A stretch of DNA of 64,000 bases from Aureobasidium sp. EXF-3400 (lineage: Eukaryota; Ascomycota; Dothideomycetes; Dothideales; Saccotheciaceae). Location: assembly GCA_024195585.1 (NCBI GenBank), contig SWBL01000018.1, positions 62,001 to 126,000 of the forward strand, read 5' to 3'. Below are positions 12,801 through 19,574 of this stretch, piece after piece. The notes beneath the pieces were generated by a model. That model searched no databases, had not been told where the DNA came from, and was given only the letters and a program-made list of their open reading frames with translations. Position 1 is the stretch's first letter; each line of letters opens with the position of its first letter. Position numbers and translations under genes: made by a program.

Positions 12801-15800
12801 CATCTGTGCTCGTTGATTCGTCCAGCACAACAGATACGACTGGAGTTGGAAACAGATCACTGGCATCCGTTGTCACAGCGGGCTCATCAATCAATGAAGA
12901 TACGGGGCTATCGCCACCAGCGATTGTCGTCAAAGTTTCAGGAGTTTGAGAAGAGATGATAGCATTTGCTGTTGGAAACACACCACTTTCGGTGATACTG
13001 GCCTCGCTTCCCAAGTCTGTGGAACTTGGCACAATGTCTACTGCAGAAGTCAACACTGTCTCGACCATCGACGATACAGAAGATTGAGTATCCGAGGCAG
13101 TGTCCAGGTCACTTTGGGGAACACTGGATTCAATTGAGCTACTGAGCTCAGCAGTCACCGATGGATCGACAACATTTGTAACTTCCAAGGTGGTGCTGCT
13201 GGGGCTGATTGGCAAGTCTGTGATCGTGTCATCTACAAGCGAGACAATGTCACTGGCAGAAGGCACTGAGGCTGATGCAGTAGACTCGATACCAAACATG
13301 TCGGTGGGAATGTCAGAATCCAGAGCTGTACTGGGAGCAGCCGCGTCAAGTCCAGTAGTGATGGAACCAACCTGGCTATATGTTGGCTCGGCGACGATCG
13401 GTACCGTGGCAGAAACGTCAAGATTAGTTACCTGAGCTGTACTCTCCACAACACTCAAAATATCAGTGCTCGTGATGGCCTCGGAAGACAACATCAGAGA
13501 GAGTTCACTAGTTGCGGAAGGAGCCAAATCAGAGGTGGCCATGGATACGTCTGAGGCAATCGAAGAGAGGATCTCAGACGTTGCAGGATCAGATGGATCA
13601 ACTGAATATGGAGGGACAGAGCCAATCTCATTTGTTTGTTGCGGCAAGTCACCGCTTGGGTCAGGGACTCCGCTGATCAAGCTTGGGGCGCTCAGGTCAA
13701 TCGGGATGGGCACGAGAGTGGTCTCCGACTCGGCCGCATCAAGCGTGGCAATCGAGGATGAGACGATATCAGAGGCTGCATCACCAACGCTGTCGACGAC
13801 GTAGGTGGCAGCCGCTCCGGTATCCGTGATAGCAGAGATAATTTGAGTGGCGATAGGATCAACCGAAGATACAATGGAAGAGGCCAGATCACCAGTATTG
13901 TCCACAACTGAGCTAGCAGCAATTCCAGCATCTGAGGCGGATGTTGGGACAAATCCATCAACGACACTGCTTGCTGCAGCGTGAAGGTCGGTGGCTGGAG
14001 GAATATCGGTGGTGACTCCGTCTATTATGCTGCTGACCAACTCGGAAGGTTGGAAAAAGTCGCTAGGAAGAGCCTCATTGATAATGCTGCTTGCGGCTGT
14101 AGGAAGATCGGTGACGTCGCTCAGAATGCTAGAAGGTGCGGCGGGGAAATCAGATACAATAGGAGAGGCCACATCACCAGTATTATCCACAAGGGAAGTG
14201 GCAGCTGCTCCGGCGTCTGAGGCAACCGATGGTACGCTTCCATCGATAGTACTGCTTGCCGTGACCGGTAGATCAATACTAACTCCATCGATAATGCTGC
14301 TGACCAACTCGGTAGGCTGAGAAAAGTCGCTAGGAAGAACCTCACTAAGAATACTGCTTGCGGCTGCAGGAACATTGGTAATGCTGTCGACAGTGCTGGA
14401 AGTTGCGGTAGGGAGGTCGAGGATCACAGTGGCTGCGATGCTAGAAATTATACCAGAAACGTCATCTACAAGGGCGCTTGTTGGTGAGTCTTGAGACTCC
14501 AATGAGGTCAAGCTCGCAAGCAGATTGTCAACAATTGAATCAGGCAACGCCTTGGTAAGATCCTCGGCTATGGAGCTAGTAGCAGACGCATCTCTCATGT
14601 ACGTGCTTGTTGGCAAATCTTGAGGTTCCAATGAAGTCAGACTTGCGAGCAAGTTGTCAACACTCGAACCGGGCAACACTGTAGTGAGCTCATCGGCCGA
14701 AGTAGTAATCTCTGGAACCTGTTGACTCAAGTTGATCGAAGTTGGAATCAACACAGAGGTCTCACTGCCATCCGTATAGAGGTCTGGCACAGTCGTAGTT
14801 ATGTCCGGCGATGTCGATCCAGTCGCAACAACGCTTATCTCAGCACTCAAAGACGCAGAAGCTTGATCGTCTCCAGAAGCGATGAATGGTTCGACTGCAG
14901 TCTGCGATGGCTGCGCAACATCGACTGTCTGAGCATCATATACGATGCTAGAGAGCAAAGAATCGAGAGACCCAAGGGAAGTTGTGGGAAGTGCAGCCTG
15001 TGTTTCAGCGACAGGCAAATCAATTCCAGTATCTGAAGCCACTGTCTCTGGATCAAAAGGTAGATCCGTTGATGGAGAATCGATCTCGGTGGCTGAAGTG
15101 GGTATAGCTCCAGCACTAGTATCATACGAGCTGAACACAGCGGCTCCTGCATATGAAGCTTGAATGGGCAACTCACTGAGCTCTAATGTGGTCGAAGCTT
15201 CGATTTCGCTTGAGATACTTCCAACATCAGGAGTTGGTTGGCTATTATAAGAGGGTATCTCTGTTGTGGAAGGTAGGACGATATCCGTTGCTGTAGTCGG
15301 AAGCATATCCGGAATGACAAAACTCTCTGCAGAGCCATCGACAGAACTTGTCAGTGCTGTACTAATAGAGGTCTCTGAAGGCAAGATCGCTAATGAGGTT
15401 TCGGAGCTCAGCAGATTCAAGACAGGCCCAATAATGGGGACGCTTGGTGATAGACTCTCTTGCGATGTGCTCGCTTCGCTATCCGGCAGCTGATCGGATA
15501 AAGAGACATCTGGGATTGGTGTCGACGTCGCGATGGCCTCCCCGCCGCTCAAAATGATCAAAGAGCCACTCGTAGGGGCTACAAGATCTGGTGAGGTGAC
15601 AGATGTCGGGGCAGAATTGACAACTCCGTCTGCACTTGCAGACACCAAGACAGGGTCTATCAAAGTTGAATCCAATGTAGCGAGAGGAGGCGATACTATG
15701 CTATATGTAGCAGCGTCCGAGATGGTCGTAACTCCAGCCAAATTGGATTGAGGAACCAGAGTCGTAGGTTCGGACAGGGCGATGGTTGTCTCTGTCTCAG

Positions 15801-18800
15801 TCGCTGTAGATAACATGTTATCAGAAGGCAGTAGCTCGCTCAAGGACAATTCTAGAGGTGCAGAGATGGTCTCTTGAAGAATTGAACTGGTGGTTGATGC
15901 TACCGACGCATCCTCGCCAGTCGTGCTTGAGCCACTATTGCTATTGGTGTCAGCAACGCTGGTTGACGTAGCTTGGCTTTGATCTAGTTCTGAACCGCTA
16001 GATGTATCAGCATTGAGAGGAGTTGATTGCGTATCTAAACTCGAAGTTGTGGGAGTCAGAACTGCGTCTGAAGTCGACACAGCTTGTTCAGGAGATTGTG
16101 ATATTGTAGTCTCGCTTGATGTCATGATGGTGCTAGAAGTCTCTGAACTTGACGGCGAAGACGTGACACTTTCGCCGGTATCAGGCTGATTTGAAGGGCT
16201 TGCAGAGCCATCAGCGGAGGTCGCCTCTTGTGCATAGCTACTACTTGTCGTTATCCGCAGTGCTGCACTATCCATGCTGCTTGTCGCCTCCGGAAGTTGA
16301 GAAGTGGAGTCAACATTAGTTTGCTGAGCTGGCATTTGGTCAGGCTGAGTTCTGCTATCAGAAGACACAAGACTTGATGGTTGACCAATATTCTGTGTAG
16401 CAATCGTCGACACTGGATTGACGTTATACGCATAAGTGCTAGAAGGCACATCAGGAGTCGGAATTGAGCCAGCGTAAGTTTGGACATCGCTCGTGCTTCC
16501 ATCTGCAGCAGGACTTTGGACGATGGCAGTCGGTAATAACAACGGACCAGGAAAATTGGTGCTCGAGAGAGAACTTCCCGAGGTGGCACTGGCGTCGATC
16601 GAGTTGAGCAACGTACTGGACTCGGAAAGCACAATCGAGGGCTCTGCAGACTGCGCCATAGTTGGCAATGGATCGGCGATATTTGTCGAAGCTATACTGC
16701 TGACTGAAAGCTCGATAGACAGTGTGGGTTGGTTGAATCCACTGAGAATGCTCTCAGTTGATGTGCCGTCAATCGTGGTTTGCGTTAAAGTGCTGGGTAT
16801 GCTTGTAAAGGTGTTACTACTGGACGACACGATGTCTATGGTATGTGATGCACTCTCGACAGCCGTCAAGAACGAGCTTGCAATAAGTTCTCCAGAACTC
16901 GCAGGCAGCTCGATACTGATGCTTCCTGACTTCGAAGTCAACAATGCTGTAGATTGCACTTCAGGTACAATGATTGAGATACTAGCCGACCGGGTTGACT
17001 CGATGATAGGAAGCCCCGTGGAGACAGTCTGAACGAACTCAGATGTTGTTCTTGCGGAGCCCACATTGCTCGAGAATGAAGAACTTCCGAATGAAGCTGA
17101 TATTGAACTTGATGACGTTATGCGAGAGCGATTTGCTGCATCTGCAGTAACAGCAGTGTCGGCAATCGTGGTTGACCCAGTCGGAGTTTCTGCGATGTTG
17201 GTACCTTCCGATATCAATAATCCAGGCAGGGAAGGGGCACTGGAGGGCAAAAAGAGGCTGATCACAGAATCCGACCGTGAAGTTGGAGAAGTCCCGATGG
17301 CGTACCCAAGCGAGACAAGTGTGCTGATAGCTGTGCTTACGGCGGAGAGATCTTCACTGCTCAGACTTGATTCAGAAGAACTGGCAGTACGTGTCGTAAT
17401 GGATGATGATGTAGGTCCTGTCTTGATCCCACTACGTTGTGTATCACTACTGCTGGAGGAAGACAACAGAGGTGGGTCAGACGTGCTTGAGATCCTGGGG
17501 ACAGGGGCATCTTTGGACCCAGGAAAGACATTCGCTGTTGACCGTAGCGGGTCTGAAGTCAATGAAGTGCCGGGAGTCGAGATGATATGCGGAAGTGACA
17601 CTTGGCTCGTACTGATAGCTATAACAGTTTCCCGATCTGGCTGGGAGAATGCTGCCGACGTAGATGGATGCTCCCCAAGTTTGCCAGACCCAAATGTTGA
17701 GGGAGGGGACGCATAAGAAGAGCTTGGTGCTTGAGAAGCTTGTGAGACTTGACTCGAAGCTGTTGGTTTGCTTGACGAGCTGACAAGCACAGGCAGCTGA
17801 CCGCGAACAGCTGAAGGTTTAGCAGACGAGGAGCCGCTTGATCCTGATAGGATAGTGGAAGTGGGGATTAATGATGTCGTGGGAGCCGAAAAGGTACTCA
17901 GCTTTGATGGAAGCTGGCCTCGAAGCGGATTAGTCAGAGCGGACTTGCTTGCTATATCTCCTCCTACAACCGAGGATGAGGACACCAAACTATGACTTGC
18001 GGCAGATGATATCGTTTGCTTAGAGGAGGCTTGTGTTGACGTTGATGAAATTTGAATAGAAACCTCAAGCGGGCAAGACAACATGCCTCGACATACCCGC
18101 GAGCTCGTGGCGGTGGTTGTCCTCAATGAAGTACTCTGAGAGGCCGCATGTGCAACTAAAGTGGAATCAACCGATGAAGATTTGCCTGCACTAGAAGTCG
18201 AAGGGTCCTCAGTAGTCGAACTCTTGGGGAAAGAACCACGGACAGCACTCGGAGCTCTGGTAGATACTGAAGAACTCGGCACAGAGCCACGAACAGAACT
18301 TGATGTCTTTGAAGATGTCGAAGCGACCTTTTGCGAGCTTGGTTTGATGGAAGACTGTGAAGATACACGAGATACAGAGATAGTACTCCTCGTGAATCTA
18401 CTTGATACACTAGGCACGTTGCCCTTTGTCGGTACCCGAGATGTACTGAAAGGGCTCTCCTGGCCGATGCCCTCCTCAGTCGTTGGTCTTCCAGAGCTTT
18501 GCGACTTTTGGGATGCAGCACTAGCAGCCAGCTTTGCTGCGCTACTCATTTGCTGGGTAGAGCTATAAGGCGTTTTGGGAGAGCTTGAAGCTTTGTTTGT
18601 GGAGCTGGATAGCTTCTGAGTGGCACTGAAGCTTTCTGACACAGAGCTGTCAAACGGCAAAAGGGAGATTGTGACTCCCTTCCTTGCGCTGCAAGCCGAT
18701 TCTGTAGTGGCCAATGGCTTGACACTACTTGTATGTCTACTCAAACTAGAGCCGACCGCTCTCTGCGTCGAGCTTGGAGCGACTGAACTCGTAAGTTTGG

Positions 18801-19482
18801 ATCCTCGAACGGGCTTGGTGAGCCGTGATGAACTTGGGGTCCTTTTGGTCGAACTCGATGTCCTGCTCGAGCTAGCCTTTTGGTTCGATGTTGTTGATCG
18901 CTGAGCAACAGTCCTCTGAGTCGACGAGTTTGGTAGGGGTGCTCCTCGGATCACAGAAACAGTCTTCCTGGTTGAGCTAGTACTCTGTGACGATGTTTTG
19001 ATGATTCGACCACTACTCGTCACTCGTGCTGAGCTGCTCTTCTTTGAGGAAATCTGGCTCGATGATCTCCGTATCAAAGGTTTTGCTGTGGACAATGCCC
19101 GTCGTGGAAACGCCATCGTCTTCGAGGTGAAAGACTTGGCCGAAAGAGGTAGTGAAAGTGAATCATCGAAAGGCTGTTCCTCTGCGTTCCTATTGGCAGA
19201 AGAGTCTGAAGGCCAGGTATCGCGATTGCTTTGCACTCCCTTGTCCGAATCTTGACTGTTGCCGAAGCGAAAGGCCACTGGAATGTCCACATTGGGTAGG
19301 AACTTCTTGAATAATCCCAACACAGGATCTCCCCTAGCACCAGAGCCTTGAATGTTTGAGTCTCTACGAACGGATGGTCGTGCATGACGGCTTTCTGGTT
19401 GTGTAGATGTTTCCTGAGTAGCGGCACCAGATAGAGACGACAGGATGAGGCCGCCTGATAGGGCTGCACCGTGGAAGCGCAT
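3811..19482 (-). CDS. Giant secreted Ser/Thr-rich mucin-like protein (5,223 aa)
   Basis: A single uninterrupted frame of 15.7 kb. The open frame extends 18 codons further upstream, but only to a GTG; the first ATG (19482) opens directly into a signal peptide (MRFHGAALSGGLILSSLSGA). After it come dibasic sites of Kex2 type (RR near residue 41 and again near 115-130). I see three blocks. Roughly residues 20-800 are Ser/Thr with many Lys/Arg and carry a degenerate VRGxLP motif. Roughly 800-3,800 are Ser/Thr/Ala/Val with many Asp/Glu and very few Lys/Arg. Roughly 3,800-5,160 are almost uncharged. The C-terminal 60 residues hold two Cys and a KR site 24 residues before the end; no GPI-type hydrophobic tail is present. 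I count only five Cys in the mature protein. It is presumably heavily O-mannosylated and located in the wall or extracellular matrix, as an adhesin, mucin or spacer (inference). I do not recognise a named family. Intronless state and unbroken frame argue it is expressed and under selection. Confidence 0.9.
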   Translation of the reverse strand: MRFHGAALSGGLILSSLSGAATQETSTQPESRHARPSVRRDSNIQGSGARGDPVLGLFKKFLPNVDIPVAFRFGNSQDSDKGVQSNRDTWPSDSSANRNAEEQPFDDSLSLPLSAKSFTSKTMAFPRRALSTAKPLIRRSSSQISSKKSSSARVTSSGRIIKTSSQSTSSTRKTVSVIRGAPLPNSSTQRTVAQRSTTSNQKASSSRTSSSTKRTPSSSRLTKPVRGSKLTSSVAPSSTQRAVGSSLSRHTSSVKPLATTESACSARKGVTISLLPFDSSVSESFSATQKLSSSTNKASSSPKTPYSSTQQMSSAAKLAASAASQKSQSSGRPTTEEGIGQESPFSTSRVPTKGNVPSVSSRFTRSTISVSRVSSQSSIKPSSQKVASTSSKTSSSVRGSVPSSSVSTRAPSAVRGSFPKSSTTEDPSTSSAGKSSSVDSTLVAHAASQSTSLRTTTATSSRVCRGMLSCPLEVSIQISSTSTQASSKQTISSAASHSLVSSSSVVGGDIASKSALTNPLRGQLPSKLSTFSAPTTSLIPTSTILSGSSGSSSAKPSAVRGQLPVLVSSSSKPTASSQVSQASQAPSSSYASPPSTFGSGKLGEHPSTSAAFSQPDRETVIAISTSQVSLPHIISTPGTSLTSDPLRSTANVFPGSKDAPVPRISSTSDPPLLSSSSSSDTQRSGIKTGPTSSSITTRTASSSESSLSSEDLSAVSTAISTLVSLGYAIGTSPTSRSDSVISLFLPSSAPSLPGLLISEGTNIAETPTGSTTIADTAVTADAANRSRITSSSSISASFGSSSFSSNVGSARTTSEFVQTVSTGLPIIESTRSASISIIVPEVQSTALLTSKSGSISIELPASSGELIASSFLTAVESASHTIDIVSSSSNTFTSIPSTLTQTTIDGTSTESILSGFNQPTLSIELSVSSIASTNIADPLPTMAQSAEPSIVLSESSTLLNSIDASATSGSSLSSTNFPGPLLLPTAIVQSPAADGSTSDVQTYAGSIPTPDVPSSTYAYNVNPVSTIATQNIGQPSSLVSSDSRTQPDQMPAQQTNVDSTSQLPEATSSMDSAALRITTSSSYAQEATSADGSASPSNQPDTGESVTSSPSSSETSSTIMTSSETTISQSPEQAVSTSDAVLTPTTSSLDTQSTPLNADTSSGSELDQSQATSTSVADTNSNSGSSTTGEDASVASTTSSILQETISAPLELSLSELLPSDNMLSTATETETTIALSEPTTLVPQSNLAGVTTISDAATYSIVSPPLATLDSTLIDPVLVSASADGVVNSAPTSVTSPDLVAPTSGSLIILSGGEAIATSTPIPDVSLSDQLPDSEASTSQESLSPSVPIIGPVLNLLSSETSLAILPSETSISTALTSSVDGSAESFVIPDMLPTTATDIVLPSTTEIPSYNSQPTPDVGSISSEIEASTTLELSELPIQASYAGAAVFSSYDTSAGAIPTSATEIDSPSTDLPFDPETVASDTGIDLPVAETQAALPTTSLGSLDSLLSSIVYDAQTVDVAQPSQTAVEPFIASGDDQASASLSAEISVVATGSTSPDITTTVPDLYTDGSETSVLIPTSINLSQQVPEITTSADELTTVLPGSSVDNLLASLTSLEPQDLPTSTYMRDASATSSIAEDLTKALPDSIVDNLLASLTSLESQDSPTSALVDDVSGIISSIAATVILDLPTATSSTVDSITNVPAAASSILSEVLPSDFSQPTELVSSIIDGVSIDLPVTASSTIDGSVPSVASDAGAAATSLVDNTGDVASPIVSDFPAAPSSILSDVTDLPTAASSIINEALPSDFFQPSELVSSIIDGVTTDIPPATDLHAAASSVVDGFVPTSASDAGIAASSVVDNTGDLASSIVSSVDPIATQIISAITDTGAAATYVVDSVGDAASDIVSSSIATLDAAESETTLVPIPIDLSAPSLISGVPDPSGDLPQQTNEIGSVPPYSVDPSDPATSEILSSIASDVSMATSDLAPSATSELSLMLSSEAITSTDILSVVESTAQVTNLDVSATVPIVAEPTYSQVGSITTGLDAAAPSTALDSDIPTDMFGIESTASASVPSASDIVSLVDDTITDLPISPSSTTLEVTNVVDPSVTAELSSSIESSVPQSDLDTASDTQSSVSSMVETVLTSAVDIVPSSTDLGSEASITESGVFPTANAIISSQTPETLTTIAGGDSPVSSLIDEPAVTTDASDLFPTPVVSVVLDESTSTDVPLTSPLSLDVLAGSTILGVLSSELAPTSSTLDEIVSSATSVDLGLTAIQSFTDLPTQTTNISPSDLVSASPPIDPSQVEETIPSSTSIYITSLLETPDDLLPSEAPESSAIGATSTLSGATATPAGDSSLDPYPLSSTQVSPTEIIDPTTSVSADLGVDPDLEGATSTSDIPLLLVTDGIESIYTSAVDLNQLTTSGSGNLSGLPTEVVTMGLSATAALTDSSIAPTKSILSTSATLPDIESSFTDAIDSMTSTFDASFAIPTESSDMLVSTFVPEAGQPETSMTLPTEASDNLSQSIEPTSIGSVEMDAPAPSIVTSGDIISAPITTEPPSLSTSAIDDLLSSSIDLAEVTLSLDAASPSTSIESFNYESDIPSSDVAEVQSTAMSLAGSDTPSPSAVNTDALSYLIETATSQIEAISSALDYNSIATSSDILASATDTALVDSSSIETLASDIVDGSTILLPSESQSLPTSTLDFSVPVSGLPTDIVTFTDPTDAASSLLSSSIVDDESSVSTSILAQPTDISDVPISTDGHSEASASFTMDVNATSDSITVLPLVTDAPTITTSDPLASITTTPESPETSYLDTASSIVPDAYPTIASMVDSSSVDLGSLPTSDVADAAESLSATSVLQDASSAIAYMDSTTTDLGSLPTSDNVDVAGSSSPTLIIPDVSSAITNSSIVDIGPLPTDVADVTSLPSITTSSDDWSDISALGSANIETTFDTPTSSVMDDLPSGTLLTSITPAPGLSETSLLDTSSVIEGTPSAMPSWVDTSAIDSESQPTGAITEAPSFPSSITSFNALSEVAAALTASTEEIREPTTIMSSTVDLSSITSSNPLPLAAATSEAGEISSLDTASAILNSSSLAQATVGSLTINPESVLTSAFAETTDLSSGSSTVDSESYFPTGILTQTTDMPSITSDPGIQSGTLSSTDVASDYITDVSTVSSATSVLSSVVSEITPLTTGLPSSTFSDLFALTTVASEPLETGADLVDTDGSTQNVSSMFSIMSSSVIVVSDSAPTSAISEASDVPSIALDSQAETPTLPVTPSEGVTGISAFSSATDVPPSMVSASVADSVSSFIDTPSVSTVLGAVNASFSLIGSDMATSTSILAQATGLSDIFTSSATQSGISMSFDPTTATALSIDATALPSSVTSILNSEVLSSVITSLVSAEATATSVGVDSASTDISSLNHDDASITASILSETEYSASAATNLLVTTLSSSIESGIGASTSITAAVSEDTPWPSSIALSTISAESELLSSVTILQPTDVSVSIGLSYASSSGLPGTTQLRLSEEATSTIISGLPTEIQTMGPSDAAAITSSVVSIPSTLSQSLDPDPTQILNSLMSGVDDTTSTSAIVQISADPGLSTSISPPTLSSVVAAVETPTSAGGISSAVTLSPVNVATDTPVAVANMTSLSSVSELEPAAVTSAAVTSQTLLDTTLASIGSTLAASAVQSLTSSSIMDLPATSLLPSFTASSGSAVTTDLSMSSGTVLPVQTSSDADLSNALGTSSTAIQISDNASQTTFSASLVAPTSNVIQISSATSSQGDDLISSILQVVSSDAQSASSIALSSNPLSTYDPASGASSSTMATGSAQTAISSSLPDISVVQTVASSVASTSGLSSAIPVISPSTSVPNSVLASQLSLSASVAASSVSPDLGLSLSVSYEPSSGILPTLVSSQSSSSVALFITSSPSVAISSLLTSSLQIATADLFSATSILQQSVSSSSILSSAMNIDFGSTSIGILPGVETTSTPSSSTSPQSSPAAASAISSDSALLAASSGTVDTISISTGAASSSTNGFIAASLPATLSISSALPSSSILQSSSILSGLSILPSSNLLSSDIPLSSSILQSSGISSVLSTPKILLSSSVVSSSSVVPSSSSLSTSIDLPSSNIFPSSISPSLDSLPTSSTLQSSSVSISSILSTSNVLPSSSIVPASSLPSTSTNLPLSNILSSSSDLPLSSTSSISGNLPSSSILSNVTPTLPIAVISSSLSSSSSIVSTLITSSVSSTSLSVPSLSVSSANLASAPSSSTSASVLLPTTSQVVQASISALGLGTSSGSSSINIGASVSSVATVSTGTTQSLVSQSSFSSLNFQSSLSSPSLAFSIAVPTSSTSTSQIISSQVNGASSSTSPSIILSTSSSSTMVSSSSSTIPAMSSSATTGYLINVGVGSTSVGVIQTAGGGNLVDVGAGSIVSTQISVSAANPITTVVGSAIGSSGIGTTVVLSTPTTVSSPPASATIPGSSAQLQSSSSSQSASSSPMTAASLSTSGSILSSSIISMSSSIANTQLAGIGNSILVTSLTLSTPISVVSAVVSSTQSQSASSGQTVLTSSSIPSSSTAVVIVSTPSSSIATASSLLSSSIVVVSATSALSIPLVSSATSGLAGVPTVLAQSSSLPSQTVSSTSSSTPSSTLTAISSGGSSSTLSIASTISSVVVINPATSASLTSQSISISSNVVSVVTPSVQIGVGLSSQTSSSSSAASIVSSASSSSAAISAPLTSSVSVNSATNVLTSSQMASTYLSSLTSASVQSGSSSSQVVSSSATSTSSTTVALSSSSVNSLVAAIANTATSVLAVNPVISAGSTAQTTSISSSTGSGTTSLAQVSSSPSSASIAQTTPVSSNIGSTTTPLAQVSTSLSSQTSSSSSIVVVASSTSSSQPVVVLTTTISTAATSVATNVLPAASQSTSTSSSVGSSSVSSNTPSSVTPSTIASSASSPVSSSSASSLVVSSVATTSSIVNLNTVIVAGSTSQPSSASSSTLLTSLSAVNVATSNLAMTLSSSSILNSVSSQASSSSSQSISVSSSSVVPSSSSVPGSSTAPTSSGVVVVSVTTTVTSIVPQSTSVAASVSSLTRASSQFSSSSSQVVSASSPTTASSSVPAVTSTSVVSSTVSSTPNTSKLSSTVSATTSSSVVSSATSKATITLTASTSSVVSTITSCSGANTALLSVGALNVLGGNGCSLYLLTVTKRDEPTTLQTVYGSGSPVPSV
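4850..5040 (-). repeat. 87-bp tandem duplication in the neutral block of the giant gene
   Basis: The peptide pattern AQTTxxSSxxGSxTTxLAQV appears twice, 29 codons apart (equivalent bases 4876 and 4963). In frame, near the C-terminal end of the protein. Confidence 0.7.
6790..7370 (-). repeat. Short LPSSSIL-type repeats in the giant gene
   Basis: A run of degenerate 8-10-residue units of the form LPSSxILxSS covers about 190 residues. On the plus strand it reads as repeated GATGATGGCAAG-like units, which creates a long but artefactual acidic antisense frame. Confidence 0.7.
10720..11000 (-). repeat. Three-copy 36-38-codon repeat inside the giant gene
   Basis: The motif VDLGSLPTSDVADAAE and its variants recur three times; equivalent bases at about 742, 850 and 964 beyond 10000 are spaced 108 and 114 bp. 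Copies are diverged but in frame. Confidence 0.75.
13760..14400 (-). repeat. Imperfect 264-bp tandem duplication inside the giant gene
   Basis: The block reading PSDFxQPxELVSSIIDGV on the minus strand occurs twice, at about 14040 and 14300, offset by exactly 264 bp (88 codons). The accompanying motif VDNTGDxASxIVS recurs on both sides, with a more diverged third copy near 13800. The frame is kept, so this is coding repeat expansion followed by divergence. Confidence 0.8.
14480..14700 (-). repeat. 129-bp tandem duplication inside the giant gene
   Basis: The peptide VDNLLASLTSLExQDxPTS is encoded twice with a 129-bp (43-codon) period; corresponding bases at 14502 and 14631 align. Divergence between copies is modest, suggesting a fairly recent duplication compared with others in this gene. 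Confidence 0.8.
17780..18960 (-). repeat. Seven degenerate VRGxLP motifs in the basic block of the giant gene
   Basis: Copies read VIRGAPLPNSS, PVRGSKLTSS, SVRGSVPSSS, AVRGSFPKSS, VCRGMLSCPL, PLRGQLPSKL and AVRGQLPVLV, from N- to C-terminal order (about 18950 down to 17786). One copy has two Cys. Spacing is irregular, so this is a dispersed motif rather than a tandem repeat. Confidence 0.7.
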
Positions 19483-19568
19483 GTCGATTGTAAAGCAGCG
19501 ATGGCTCTGGAAAATCGAGTGAGTAGTGAATGTCACGATTAGTATCTAGATGGTTGAAAAACAGATCG

Positions 19569-19574
19569 ATATAT
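19569..19574 (-). promoter_or_regulatory. Possible TATA element of the giant gene
   Basis: ATATAT within CGATATATTG lies about 87 nt upstream of the chosen ATG at 19482, a plausible TATA position. Sequence match only. Confidence 0.35.

Noticed and set aside
19483..19536. Extending the giant protein to the start of its open frame
   Set aside because: The upstream codon is GTG, and the 18 extra residues would bury the signal peptide.
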